From Nocardioides sp. Root682 (GTDB taxonomy: Bacteria; Actinomycetota; Actinomycetes; Propionibacteriales; Nocardioidaceae): DNA of 64,000 nucleotides. The stretch lies in the NCBI RefSeq assembly GCF_001427795.1, contig NZ_LMHJ01000003.1, forward strand, positions 550,204-614,203, in the 5' to 3' direction. Positions 53,574-62,005 of the stretch are shown here, piece by piece. Every line of letters begins with the position of its first letter. The stretch's first letter is position 1. The position numbers and the translations under genes are program-made. The notes beneath the pieces are model-generated. The model did no database searches. It was not told where the DNA came from and saw nothing but the letters and a program-made list of their open reading frames with translations.

Positions 53574-54776
53574 TCAGACCGGACGCTTGCGGGCGGATCG
53601 GGCAGCGAAGGACCGTTCGCCCTGGCCGGTGGTCACGGCCTTCGTCAGCACCGGTGCGTCCGGCCTCGCCGGTCCGCCATAGGTGTCACCGTGCCGGCCG
53701 GGCCTGTCCTTGGCCGCCCGGACCTCCTTGCCGTCCACGTCTCCAGAGTCGTGTCCGTGGTCGGCGTCGTGTCCGTGGCCGTGTCCGTGGCCGTGGCCGT
53801 GGTCGAGGTCGTGCCGGGCCGGAACCGTGGCGTTCGGGTCGACCAGGCGGGGGATCGCGGCCAGTGCCTTCTTGAGATCGCGCTCGTACTTGACCACCAC
53901 GTTCAGGGTCGACGACAGCACATCGGCGCTGAGCTCGCTCACGCCGAGGACGGCCAGGGTGCGGGCCCAGTCGATCGTCTCGGAGATGCTCGGTGCCTTG
54001 CGCAGCTCGAGGTCACGCAGCCCGCGGACGATCTCGATCAGGCGCACGGCGAGCGCCTCGCTGAGACCGGTGTCCTTGGAGTTGATGATCTCCAGCTCCC
54101 GCTGGGCCTCGGGGTAGTCCAGGAACAGGTGCAGGCAGCGGCGCTTCAGCGCTGCGGACAGGTCACGCGTGTTGTTGGACGTGAGGACGACGTACGGCAG
54201 CTGCCGGGCCTTGACCGTGCCGACCTCGGGGATCGAGATCTGGTACTCCGACAGCAGCTCCAGCAGCACGGCTTCCAGGGCTTCGTCCGCCCGGTCGACC
54301 TCGTCGATGAGCAGCACGACCGGGTCCTCGGAGTCGATGGCCTCGAGCAACGGGCGTGGTGCCAGGAATCGTTCGGAGAAGAAGACGCTGTCCTGCTTGG
54401 CGATTCTCTCCACGGCCTCGTCGAGGTCGACAGCGTCCTCGACGACCTGGCCGATCTTCTCGCGCAGGATCTGGGTGTACAGCATCTGCTTGCCGTAGTC
54501 CCACTCGTAGAGGGCCTTGGTCTCGTCCTGGCCCTCGTAGCACTGGAGACGGATCAACCGCCGGCCGGTGACGGCGGCGAGGCTGGTGGCGAACTGGGTC
54601 TTGCCGACGCCGGCCGGACCCTCCAGCAGGACGGGCTTTCCCAGCCTGGTCTGGAGGAACACGGTGGTGGCGAGGCGGTTGTCGGCGAGGTAGCCGGCGT
54701 CGCGGAAGCGCTCGAGCGCATGGGACACGTCGTCGAATTCGCCTTCGCCGGCGGCGTTGCGCGGGTCGGTGGTCAC
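53574..54776 (-). CDS. MoxR-family AAA ATPase with His-rich tail (Mno partner)
   Basis: A 400-residue MoxR ATPase: Walker A VLLEGPAGVGKTQFATSLA (about residue 52), Walker B VVLLIDEVDRADEAL, sensor 1 VVLTSNNTRDL. Unlike usual MoxR proteins it has an extra C-terminal tail with HGHGHGHGHGHDADHGHDS (about residues 330-348), which could bind nickel, zinc or iron, and a basic end. GTG start. It lies between mno and the VWA partner, so it probably helps build or activate the methanol dehydrogenase. Confidence 0.9.
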   Translation of the reverse strand: MTTDPRNAAGEGEFDDVSHALERFRDAGYLADNRLATTVFLQTRLGKPVLLEGPAGVGKTQFATSLAAVTGRRLIRLQCYEGQDETKALYEWDYGKQMLYTQILREKIGQVVEDAVDLDEAVERIAKQDSVFFSERFLAPRPLLEAIDSEDPVVLLIDEVDRADEALEAVLLELLSEYQISIPEVGTVKARQLPYVVLTSNNTRDLSAALKRRCLHLFLDYPEAQRELEIINSKDTGLSEALAVRLIEIVRGLRDLELRKAPSISETIDWARTLAVLGVSELSADVLSSTLNVVVKYERDLKKALAAIPRLVDPNATVPARHDLDHGHGHGHGHGHDADHGHDSGDVDGKEVRAAKDRPGRHGDTYGGPARPDAPVLTKAVTTGQGERSFAARSARKRPV

Positions 54777-54797
54777 GCGGTGCTCCTCGAGAGTGAT

Positions 54798-54828
54798 GGG
54801 GACGAGAGGGGACGAGATGGGGACGAGA
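54798..54828. repeat. Threefold GGGGACGAGA repeat
   Basis: GGGGACGAGA occurs three times (54798-54807, 54808-54817, 54819-54828) in the 123-base gap between mno and the MoxR gene. Function unknown. Confidence 0.7.
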
Positions 54829-54899
54829 AGGGGGGTGGTGTCCGGACCGGGCAGCGGTGTTGCTCGCCACCCGGCCCGGAGGTCAGAAGACGACCGGCC

Positions 54900-56192
54900 T
54901 CAGGAGATGAGGTCGTCCAGGTCGCCGTTCATGCAGTGCTCGATGACCGGGCGGACCGTCTCGAAGGTGCATTCCTTCGCGTTGCCCGGCGTGCAGGCGT
55001 CGCCGAGGACGTGGTTGGTGATGCGGTCCACGTCCTCCTTGTCGCCCTTGATCACCTTGGCGTTCTCGTAGAAGGGCGTCGGGCCCTGGCCCAGCCGGTT
55101 CTTCGAGTAGCTGTCCGCCGTGATGTCGGTGAACTTCTCCGGGATGCCCACGTCACGCAGCAAACGGATCGAGGCAGCGAGCGCTGCGTCGGCTGCCTGC
55201 GGCTTGGTCATTCCGTGGGTGTCGATGCCCATGGCCTCGGCGATGTCGGCGAACCTGCCGTAGTTCGCAGACATGTTGAACGCCCACACGCGGGGGAGTG
55301 CGATGGCGTTGTTGAGGCCGTGGTGGGTGTCGTAGAAGGCACTCACCGCGTGCGACGTCGAGTGGATGATGCCGAGACCACCGGAGTTGAACGCCTGGGC
55401 GGCGATGTACTGGGCGTACATCATGCCCTCGCGCCCCTTGAGGTCCTGGCCGTTCCACACCGCTGCCCGAAGGTGCTCCGAGGTCAGCTTGATGGCGTGC
55501 AGCGCGTTGCCCAGGCACGGCTCGAAGTTGATCCGGGAGACGTACGGCTCACTGGCGTGCGCGAGGACGTCGAATCCGCACTGGGCCGTGTAGTCCGTGG
55601 GGCAGTCGAAGTACAGGACCGGGTCGTCAATCGCCAGGCTGGTGATCGAGGCATCGTCGAAGGCAACGTACTTGTGCGGGTTGTCCGGGTCGGTGGTCGT
55701 GTCGGTGATGACGTACGCCCACGAGGTCTCCGAGCCGGTGCCGGCCGTGGTGGAGACCGCGATGTGCGGCGGGTTCTTCGGGTTCTCGGACATGTTGAAG
55801 CCCTCGAACTCGTTCACGTTCCGACCGTCGTGGGCGACCGAGACCCGAGCGCCCTTGCAGGCGTCGTGGGAGGAGCCGCCACCGATGGAGACGAACGAGT
55901 CGCACTCGTTCTCCTGGTAGAGCTTCACCGAGTCCATGACGTTGTAGTCCTTGGGGTTGGACTCGACCTTGTCGTACACGACGACCTCGAGGCCGTGGTA
56001 CTTCATCGACTCCACGATCTTGTGGACGATGTCGGTGCCGCGCAGGCCCGAGGTCATCACGAGGGTCTTGCGGAACCCCAGTTTGAGGGCCTCGGGGCCG
56101 ATCATCTCGTGTGCTCCCGGCCCCATCAGGGCACGGGGGAACGGGTGGAATTCCTTGATGGGGAAGGGCTTGAGCAGCTCGTCGACTTGCAT
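54900..56192 (-). CDS. mno: NDMA-type methanol dehydrogenase (Mno/MDO)
   Basis: A 430-residue group III alcohol dehydrogenase of the nicotinoprotein methanol:NDMA oxidoreductase type; it keeps NAD(H) bound and passes electrons to mycofactocin. NAD motif SIGGGSSHDACKGARV (about residue 100), STTAGTGSETSWAYVITDT, and metal ligands in CGFDVLAHASEPYVS and GIIHSTSHAVSAFYDTHHGLNNA. The start MQVDELLKPFPIKEFHPFPRA and the length match mycobacterial and Amycolatopsis enzymes. Divergent from mftA, with a shared palindrome between. Oxidises methanol or other short primary alcohols; exact substrate not evident. Confidence 0.95.
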   Translation of the reverse strand: MQVDELLKPFPIKEFHPFPRALMGPGAHEMIGPEALKLGFRKTLVMTSGLRGTDIVHKIVESMKYHGLEVVVYDKVESNPKDYNVMDSVKLYQENECDSFVSIGGGSSHDACKGARVSVAHDGRNVNEFEGFNMSENPKNPPHIAVSTTAGTGSETSWAYVITDTTTDPDNPHKYVAFDDASITSLAIDDPVLYFDCPTDYTAQCGFDVLAHASEPYVSRINFEPCLGNALHAIKLTSEHLRAAVWNGQDLKGREGMMYAQYIAAQAFNSGGLGIIHSTSHAVSAFYDTHHGLNNAIALPRVWAFNMSANYGRFADIAEAMGIDTHGMTKPQAADAALAASIRLLRDVGIPEKFTDITADSYSKNRLGQGPTPFYENAKVIKGDKEDVDRITNHVLGDACTPGNAKECTFETVRPVIEHCMNGDLDDLIS

Positions 56193-56298
56193 CGTTGGGT
56201 ACCTCCGGGCGGGGTGAGTGCTGACCTCATCGACGCTGGCAGTCCGACGGCAGTCGCAACAGGCGAGGATCCGGAAACGCGACGGTGGGGGAGGAAGA

Positions 56299-56320
56299 CA
56301 CCTGTCCGTTCCGACAGGTG
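56299..56320. promoter_or_regulatory. 22-bp operator between mno and mftA
   Basis: Perfect inverted repeat CACCTGTC-N6-GACAGGTG, 106 bases from mno and 83 from mftA. A nearly identical copy is before the iron-ADH gene (47050-47071), and a weak one before mftD (right part GATCGGGCAGTGT, 45778-45790). Likely the binding site of the MnoR-like regulator. Confidence 0.7.
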
Positions 56321-56403
56321 GGGCCGTGCTCGCGAGGGGTGTGCCCCGGCTCGGGTGTTCGTAGCGTTCGAGGGGAAGGACACCCGACCCGCAGGAGGCT
56401 GTG

Positions 56404-56499
56404 ATGGAACCGAACCAGGAAGTTCAGTTGGACGAGGTACTCGTCGAGGAATCGCTCGTCGAGGACGTCTCGATCGACGGCATGTGCGGCGTCTACTGA
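56404..56499 (+). CDS. mftA: Mycofactocin precursor peptide MftA
   Basis: A 31-residue acidic peptide that is the raw material of mycofactocin. It ends in the invariant IDGMCGVY; the last Val-Tyr is decarboxylated and crosslinked by MftC, cut free by MftE and oxidised by MftD. AGGAGG (56393-56398) precedes ATG 56404. The stop overlaps the mftB start (TGATG). The 5' gap holds the shared operator. Confidence 0.97.
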   Translation: MEPNQEVQLDEVLVEESLVEDVSIDGMCGVY

Positions 56500-56780
56500 T
56501 GTCCACCACTCCCGTCACCGCTGACGGGGCCTGGCGTCTGAGCGGCTCGGTGGCCTTGCGCCCCGAGCCGTTCGGCGCACTGGCCTACGACTTCTCGACC
56601 CGCCGGCTCAGCTTTCTGAAGACGCCGACGCTGGTCGACGTCGTACGACGCCTCGGCGACAGTCCCACGGTCGGGATCGCCCTCACGGACGCCCGGGTCG
56701 CCGACGACGAACGCCCCGCCTACATCGCTGCCCTGGCCGGACTGGCCAGCGGCGGCCTGATCGAGGAGCAGACCCCATGA
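56499..56780 (+). CDS. mftB: Mycofactocin chaperone MftB
   Basis: A 93-residue RiPP recognition element that binds MftA and presents it to MftC: WRLSGSVALRPEPFGALAYDFSTRRLSFLKTPTLVDVVRRLG with the winged-helix PqqD-like pattern. ATG 56499 shares one base with the mftA stop; the stop overlaps mftC by 4 bases. Confidence 0.94.
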   Translation: MSTTPVTADGAWRLSGSVALRPEPFGALAYDFSTRRLSFLKTPTLVDVVRRLGDSPTVGIALTDARVADDERPAYIAALAGLASGGLIEEQTP

Positions 56781-58003
56781 CCTTGACCCCGACGCGTCCC
56801 GCATCGACCGGCCGGCCGGTGGTCGGCAAGCTGGTCGACCAGTTCGAGCACGGCCTCGACGCGCCCATCTGCCTGACCTGGGAGCTCACCTACGCCTGCA
56901 ATCTCGCGTGCCTGCACTGTCTGTCGTCCTCGGGCCGGCGCGACCCGCGTGAGCTGTCGACGGAGGAGTGCAAGGCACTCATCGACGAGTTCCAGCGGAT
57001 GCAGATCTTCTACGTCAACATCGGTGGCGGCGAACCGACGGTGCGACCCGACTTCTGGGAGCTGCTCGACTACGCCGTCCAGCACGACGTCGGGGTGAAG
57101 TTCTCCACCAACGGTTTCCGGATCACCCCCGAACGGGCCGCCATGCTGGCGGCGACCGACTACGTCGACGTACAGATCTCCCTCGACGGCGCCACGGCCG
57201 AGGTCAACGACCACGTCCGTGGTGCAGGCACCTACGACGCCGCGCTCAAGGCGATGGGCAACCTGCAGGCTGCCGGGATGACGGACTTCAAGCTGTCGGT
57301 GGTGTGCACCCGGCACAACATCAGCCAGCTCGACGAGTTCAAGGCCATCGCAGACAAGTACGGCGCCCAGCTGCGCCTGACCCGGCTCCGCCCTTCCGGT
57401 CGCGGTGCCGACGTCTGGGACGAGCTGCACCCGCTCCCCGAGCAGCAGCGCGAGCTCTACGACTGGTTGGTGGCCAACGGCGACAAGGTGCTCACCGGCG
57501 ACTCTTTCTTCCATCTCTCCGCGTACGGCGAGGCGCTTCCCGGACTGAACCTGTGCGGTGCGGGTCGGGTGGTCTGCCTGGTCGACCCGATCGGCGACGT
57601 CTACGCCTGTCCTTTCGCGATCCACGACACCTTCCTCGCCGGCAACGTCCGGTCGACCGGAGGGTTCGACGAGGTCTGGAAGCACTCTGCCCTGTTCGAG
57701 GAGCTGCGGAGCCCGCAGACCGGCGGTGCGTGCAGTGGCTGCTCGGCGTTCGACACCTGTCGGGGTGGGTGCATGGCCGCGAAGTTCTTCACCGGCCTGC
57801 CGCTCGACGGCCCCGATCCGGAGTGCGTCAAGGGACACGCGGACGAGCTGAACGCCGCCGAGAGGGAGCGCCCCGGCAGCTCGCAGGACCACTCGCACAA
57901 GAGTCCGGTGCGCAACGCACCGGTGCCGCTCGAGCTGACGCCCACGCGTCTCTCGAGCCCGTGCGACGAGAACCCGCTCCTTCCCGGCCGCGCCGTGGGA
58001 TGA
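56777..58003 (+). CDS. mftC: Mycofactocin radical SAM maturase MftC
   Basis: Radical SAM enzyme that decarboxylates the C-terminal Tyr of MftA and forms a C-C bond with Val. The 408-residue protein has the 4Fe-4S/SAM motif CNLACLHC (about residues 38-45), SIGGGEPT-like INIGGGEPTVRPDFWELL wording (YVNIGGGEPT), and a SPASM domain with Cys in GRVVCLVDPIGDVYACPF and GACSGCSAFDTCRGGCMAA for extra clusters. A charged tail of about 35 residues follows. ATG overlaps mftB. Confidence 0.97.
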   Translation: MTLTPTRPASTGRPVVGKLVDQFEHGLDAPICLTWELTYACNLACLHCLSSSGRRDPRELSTEECKALIDEFQRMQIFYVNIGGGEPTVRPDFWELLDYAVQHDVGVKFSTNGFRITPERAAMLAATDYVDVQISLDGATAEVNDHVRGAGTYDAALKAMGNLQAAGMTDFKLSVVCTRHNISQLDEFKAIADKYGAQLRLTRLRPSGRGADVWDELHPLPEQQRELYDWLVANGDKVLTGDSFFHLSAYGEALPGLNLCGAGRVVCLVDPIGDVYACPFAIHDTFLAGNVRSTGGFDEVWKHSALFEELRSPQTGGACSGCSAFDTCRGGCMAAKFFTGLPLDGPDPECVKGHADELNAAERERPGSSQDHSHKSPVRNAPVPLELTPTRLSSPCDENPLLPGRAVG

Positions 58004-58010
58004 CCAGGTC

Positions 58011-58718
58011 ATGAAGCTCCTCGCCGCGATGCGGTGGCCGGAGGTCGAGCCGGCCGTGGTGCTGGTCCCGGTGGGATCGCTGGAGCAGCACGGTCCGGCC
58101 CTCGGCCTGGCCACCGATGCCCTCGTCGCGGCGCACGTCACCAGGCGTGCGGCCTCCGAGCTGGACCGGGGAGACCAGTCCTTCGTCGTCGCACCCACGG
58201 TTTCCTACGGCGCGAGCGGCGAGCACGAGGACTTCCCCGGGACCATCTCGATCGGCCACGAGGCGCTGCACCTGATGCTGCTGGAGCTGGGCCGATCGGC
58301 CTGCCGCTGGGCGCCCGGCGTGGTCTTCGTCAACGGGCACGGTGGCAACGTCGCCTCGCTGGTGAGCGCCGTGACCCAATTGCGCGAGGAGGGTCGAGGC
58401 GTCGCCTGGACGTCGTGCCGGGCGAGCGACCTCGACGCGCACGCGGGTCGCTCGGAGACGTCGCTGATGCTGGCCCTCGCCCCGGACACCGTGGCCCGGG
58501 ACCGGTTGGTGCCGGGCTGCACGGATCCCGTCGCCAGCCTGATGCCGCGGCTGCGGGCCGAGGGTGTACGTGCGGTCTCGCCGACCGGCGTCCTCGGCGA
58601 CCCGACGACGGCGACAGCAGCTGCGGGCCGACGGATCCTCGCGGAGATGGTCGACCGACTGGTCGTCGAGCTGACCGCCCTGGACGTCGGAACCCACGGG
58701 CGGCTGACATGGACGTGA
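58011..58718 (+). CDS. mftE: Mycofactocin peptidase MftE
   Basis: Creatininase-family metallopeptidase, 235 residues, cleaving the modified MftA to release the AHDP precursor. Metal ligands in PVGSLEQHGPALGLATDALVA (Glu/His/Asp) and VNGHGGNVASL, SGEHEDFPGTISIG. The stop overlaps mftF by 10 bases. Confidence 0.96.
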   Translation: MKLLAAMRWPEVEPAVVLVPVGSLEQHGPALGLATDALVAAHVTRRAASELDRGDQSFVVAPTVSYGASGEHEDFPGTISIGHEALHLMLLELGRSACRWAPGVVFVNGHGGNVASLVSAVTQLREEGRGVAWTSCRASDLDAHAGRSETSLMLALAPDTVARDRLVPGCTDPVASLMPRLRAEGVRAVSPTGVLGDPTTATAAAGRRILAEMVDRLVVELTALDVGTHGRLTWT

Positions 58719-60253
58719 ACCTGCCGGCGGACTTCGGATTCAGCCTGGCTTCGCGGGTGCGGGTCTGTGACGACGGTGCGCAGCTGGTCGCCGACGGCAG
58801 GGTGGTCCGGTTGGCCCCGGCGGCTCGGCGACTCGTGGAGCGAGCACCGTTGAGCATCGGCGGCAATCGGCGCGCGGGTGACCTCGCCCGGCTGCTGCTC
58901 GATCGTGGCCTGGCCGATCCCTGGTGGCCCGCGCCTCCGCCGCGCGACGGAGACGTCGACGACGTCACGCTCGTGGTGCCGACGCGCGACCGGGCCGCAG
59001 CCGTCGAACGCCTGCTCGCAGCGCTGCCCGCCCACCTCCCCGTCGTCCTCGTCGATGACGGATCGCGCGATGCCGCGGCACTGGTGGCCGTCGCGGCCAG
59101 GTACGGCGCCCGACTCGTCCGGCTCCCCGTCAACCGGGGTCCGGCGGCCGCGCGCAACGCCGGCCTCCGGGTCGCCACGACGCCGTACGTCGTCTTCTGC
59201 GACTCCGACGTGCTGCCGGAGCCGGGGTGGCTCGGCATCCTGCGACGACACTGCGACGACCCGGCCGTGGCGATCGTCGGACCACGTGTGCGTGGTCATG
59301 CCCCCTGCGACGAGGACTCCTGGCTCGACCGCTACGAACAGGCGCGCTCGTCGCTCGACCTCGGCCCGACTCCGGCGGCGGTCCGGGTGCACGGCGCGGT
59401 CGCCTACCTCCCGAGCGCCTTCCTGCTGGTCCGGCGCGCGGCCCTCGAGGACCCCGCCGTGGGCGGCGCGTTCGACGAACGGATGCGGGCAGGCGAGGAC
59501 GTCGACCTGGTCTGGCGGCTGCTGGGAGCCGGGTGGCGGATCCGCTATGAACCGGCGGCCGAGGTCCGCCACGACCACCGCACCCGGCTCGGGCCGTGGC
59601 TTGCCCGCAAGGCGTTCTACGGCACCTCGGCCGCACCTCTCGCGGCCCGCCACTCGTCAGCTGTCGCGCCGGTCGTGCTCACCCCGACCACTGCGGTCCT
59701 GTCGGTCGCGCTGCTGGCTCAGCGCCGATGGTCGGGTCCCGTGGTGGTCGCGGCGCTGGCCTTCGCAACCGCACAGGGCGCCCATCGGCTCGGGGCGAGC
59801 AGGCGCCCGGTGGCCACCGCCGGAACGCTCGCGATCGAGGGGGCAGTCGCGTCCGGCTGGCAGACCGCGTCCGCGCTCACCCGTCATCACTGGCCGCTGG
59901 CGGTGCTGTGGGCGTTGCGTTCCCGGCGCGGCCGCCGGGCGCTCCTGGTCGCGGCCGTCGCCGAGGCGCTGGCCGACCGGGCACGGGTGCGTCCCGGCCT
60001 GGGCCCGGTGCGCTACGCGATCGCTCACCGGCTCGATGACCTCGCCTACGGTGCGGGCGTCTGGTGGGGAGTCCTGCGTGAACGCTCGGCGCGTGCGTTG
60101 CTCCCGGAGGTGCGCTGGCCCGCGGCGGCCCGTCGGGTTCAGGCGTCCAGCATCGACCGCCAGTCGAGCATCCGCTCCGTGATCAGCTCGGCCCGCGCCG
60201 CGGCGTCGCGGCCGTCGAGAACCGCCACGTCGGCGGGTGCGGCGCGCAGGTAG
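58709..60253 (+). CDS. mftF: Mycofactocin glycosyltransferase MftF
   Basis: GT2-family enzyme that adds glucose units to mycofactocin, 514 residues. N-terminal MftF region (FGFSLASRVRVCDDGAQLV), then GT-A fold: LVVPTRDRAAAVERLLAAL and VVLVDDGSRDA, DXD in VFCDSDVLPEPGW (about residue 165) and GEDVDLVWRLLGAGW. Hydrophobic segments follow 310 onward. The last 115 bases run antisense to the TIR-like gene at 60139-61047, so the C-terminal tail of about 37 residues (Ser/Arg/Ala-rich) is not family sequence; the stop may have been lost and replaced downstream. Confidence 0.93.
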   Translation: MDVNLPADFGFSLASRVRVCDDGAQLVADGRVVRLAPAARRLVERAPLSIGGNRRAGDLARLLLDRGLADPWWPAPPPRDGDVDDVTLVVPTRDRAAAVERLLAALPAHLPVVLVDDGSRDAAALVAVAARYGARLVRLPVNRGPAAARNAGLRVATTPYVVFCDSDVLPEPGWLGILRRHCDDPAVAIVGPRVRGHAPCDEDSWLDRYEQARSSLDLGPTPAAVRVHGAVAYLPSAFLLVRRAALEDPAVGGAFDERMRAGEDVDLVWRLLGAGWRIRYEPAAEVRHDHRTRLGPWLARKAFYGTSAAPLAARHSSAVAPVVLTPTTAVLSVALLAQRRWSGPVVVAALAFATAQGAHRLGASRRPVATAGTLAIEGAVASGWQTASALTRHHWPLAVLWALRSRRGRRALLVAAVAEALADRARVRPGLGPVRYAIAHRLDDLAYGAGVWWGVLRERSARALLPEVRWPAAARRVQASSIDRQSSIRSVISSARAAASRPSRTATSAGAARR

Positions 60254-61047
60254 GTGCCGGCGGTCCGCGCCCGGAAGTCGTCGGCGCGCGTGGTGAACCA
60301 GCCGCTGGCGTGGTCGGGGGCATCGAGCCGGATCTCGCCCGTGCCGTCGAGCTCGGGCGCCCCGGCGTGCCGGGGGCGTTCGCCCTTCCAGTAGTAGAAG
60401 ATCCCGGCCGGGTCCGTCCTCTCCTGGGTGGCTTCCGAGCGGTACCGGGCCGACAGGGTGCCGTCCTCCTGCCACGCGCGCCCGTCGAGAGCGAGCGCCC
60501 CGGTGCGGTCCCGCGAGATCCGCAGGAGGCTGATCGCCGACGGCTCTTCCTCGCTGCGCGCGGTCAGTGACAGCTGCCACCACGGGCCCTCGATGCCCGC
60601 GGGCTCCCACTCGGCTTCGATGGCCGTGCGGATCTTCTGGTTGATCGAGCGGATCTCTGCTGGTCCGGGGTCCTCGGAGTAGCGCACGCACGTCAGCCCG
60701 AGCAGGTCGCTCGGCAGCTTGGCGCCGTTGGCGTGCAGGATGAACGTGCGCCCCATGCCGAGGACGCCGCCGAAGAGGCCGGCCTCGAAGACCACGTTGT
60801 CGCGGGGCGATGCCTGGCCGACGACCTCGCCGTCGGGCAGGGACGTCCAGTCGTCCTGGGCGAAGATGAAAGCTGCGAAGTCGACCTCACTGGTCAGGTC
60901 CACCAGCCGGGAAAGCGTCGAGGTGCCCGGGTTGAACGTCGTGGTCCACGGCTCCACGTCAGCGACGTCGGCCAGGCCACGGGTCAGCGCCTTGAGCAGC
61001 TTCTCCTGCTTGCCGGACGAGCCCAGGAAGATGCGCGGCTTCGACAT
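60139..61047 (-). CDS. TIR-like nucleotide-binding protein
   Basis: A 302-residue protein with an N-terminal TIR-like domain (predicted nucleotide-binding, as in CBASS/TIR-STING effectors): KPRIFLGSSGKQEKLLKALTRGL, TTFNPGTSTLSRLVDL, DFAAFIFAQDDW, SPRDNVVFEAGLFGGVLGMGRTFIL. The Glu in FEAGLF would be the catalytic NADase residue in this family. The C-terminal half is beta-rich without known family. It may be an antiphage effector or signalling protein; no partner cyclase is near. It lies head-on to mftF with 115 bases overlapping. Confidence 0.8.
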   Translation of the reverse strand: MSKPRIFLGSSGKQEKLLKALTRGLADVADVEPWTTTFNPGTSTLSRLVDLTSEVDFAAFIFAQDDWTSLPDGEVVGQASPRDNVVFEAGLFGGVLGMGRTFILHANGAKLPSDLLGLTCVRYSEDPGPAEIRSINQKIRTAIEAEWEPAGIEGPWWQLSLTARSEEEPSAISLLRISRDRTGALALDGRAWQEDGTLSARYRSEATQERTDPAGIFYYWKGERPRHAGAPELDGTGEIRLDAPDHASGWFTTRADDFRARTAGTYLRAAPADVAVLDGRDAAARAELITERMLDWRSMLDA

Positions 61048-61048
61048 C

Positions 61049-61969
61049 TCAGATCCTCCACGCGGCGAGCTTGTCGGGGTTCACGACCATCCACACGTCG
61101 GTCACCAGTCCGGCAGCCACCTGCAGGTTGACGACGCCGAGGACGTCGTCGCCCTCGAGCCAGACGAAACCGAGGCCGTCGGCGGTGGGGCGCTCGACCA
61201 ACCGCCACGTCGGCCGCTTGTCGAGGCAGCCGAGCACGAAGCGCGCCACGTTCGACGGACCCAGGATCGGATTGCGCGCGGCGCTGACCACGCCGCCGCC
61301 GTCCGAGCGCAGCACGACTGACGGGTCCAGCAGTGCAGCGAGCGCTCCGAGGTCGCCGCCGGACGCGGCCGAGCCGAAGGCGCGGACGACGGCGTCGTGC
61401 TCCGGCGCAGTCGCGACGGTGCCGCGGTGCGCGGCGACCCGGCGCCGGGCCGAGCTCGCGAGCTGGCGTACGGCGGCCGGGGAACGTCCCACGACGTCAG
61501 CGATCTCGCCGAAGGGCACCGCGAAGACGTCGTGCAGCACGAACGCCACCCGCTCGGGCGGTGTCATGGCGTCGAGCACGACGAGCAGGGCCGTGCTCAC
61601 GGTGTCGTCGAGGGTGACCCGGTCCGCGGGGTCCGTGGCGTGCGAGGAGAGGGTGAGCAGGTCGGCGGGCACCGGCTCGGGGAGCCACGGGCCGACGTAC
61701 TGCTCCCGGCGGGCGCGCGCCGACTTCAGCACGTCGAGGCAGACCCGGCTGGCGACCCGGGTGAGCCAGCCCTGCGGGTTGTCGATCGCGGCGCGCTCGT
61801 CCTCGCTGAGCCGGTACCAGCGCAGGTAGGTCTCCTGCACGGCGTCCTCGGCCTCCTGGAGGGTGCCGAGCATCCGGTAGCCGAGAGCGATCAGGCGGCT
61901 GCGCTCGGTCATCACGTCGTCGAGGTCTTCGACCGTTCGGTCCACCGGCTCACGTCCTAGGGGGGTCAT
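61049..61969 (-). CDS. ECF41-type sigma factor with SnoaL-like tail
   Basis: A 306-residue sigma factor: region 2 LIALGYRMLGTLQEAEDAVQETYLRWYRL, region 4 MTPPERVAFVLHDVFAVPFGEIADVVGRSPAAVRQLASSARRRV, and a C-terminal SnoaL-fold extension of about 110 residues ending WMVVNPDKLAAW, which controls activity in group ECF41. ATG 61969 is chosen. The divergent carboxymuconolactone decarboxylase-like gene is the usual target; both promoters match TCACA-N16-CGTC. Confidence 0.92.
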   Translation of the reverse strand: MTPLGREPVDRTVEDLDDVMTERSRLIALGYRMLGTLQEAEDAVQETYLRWYRLSEDERAAIDNPQGWLTRVASRVCLDVLKSARARREQYVGPWLPEPVPADLLTLSSHATDPADRVTLDDTVSTALLVVLDAMTPPERVAFVLHDVFAVPFGEIADVVGRSPAAVRQLASSARRRVAAHRGTVATAPEHDAVVRAFGSAASGGDLGALAALLDPSVVLRSDGGGVVSAARNPILGPSNVARFVLGCLDKRPTWRLVERPTADGLGFVWLEGDDVLGVVNLQVAAGLVTDVWMVVNPDKLAAWRI

Positions 61970-61977
61970 GGTGATCT

Positions 61978-62004
61978 GACGAGACAGCACGACGAAGTGT
62001 GAGC
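61978..62004 (-). promoter_or_regulatory. ECF41-type promoter of the sigma gene
   Basis: On the complement GCTCACA (61998-62004), 16 bases, CGTC (61978-61981), matching the TGTCACA-N16-CGTC type and thus self-activation. Confidence 0.7.
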
Positions 62005-62005
62005 A

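Noticed and set aside
52473-56780. A 1435-codon open frame on the + strand
   Set aside because: It runs antisense to the VWA, MoxR and mno genes; only its last part (56499-56780) is real, as mftB. GC-rich third positions keep opposite frames open.
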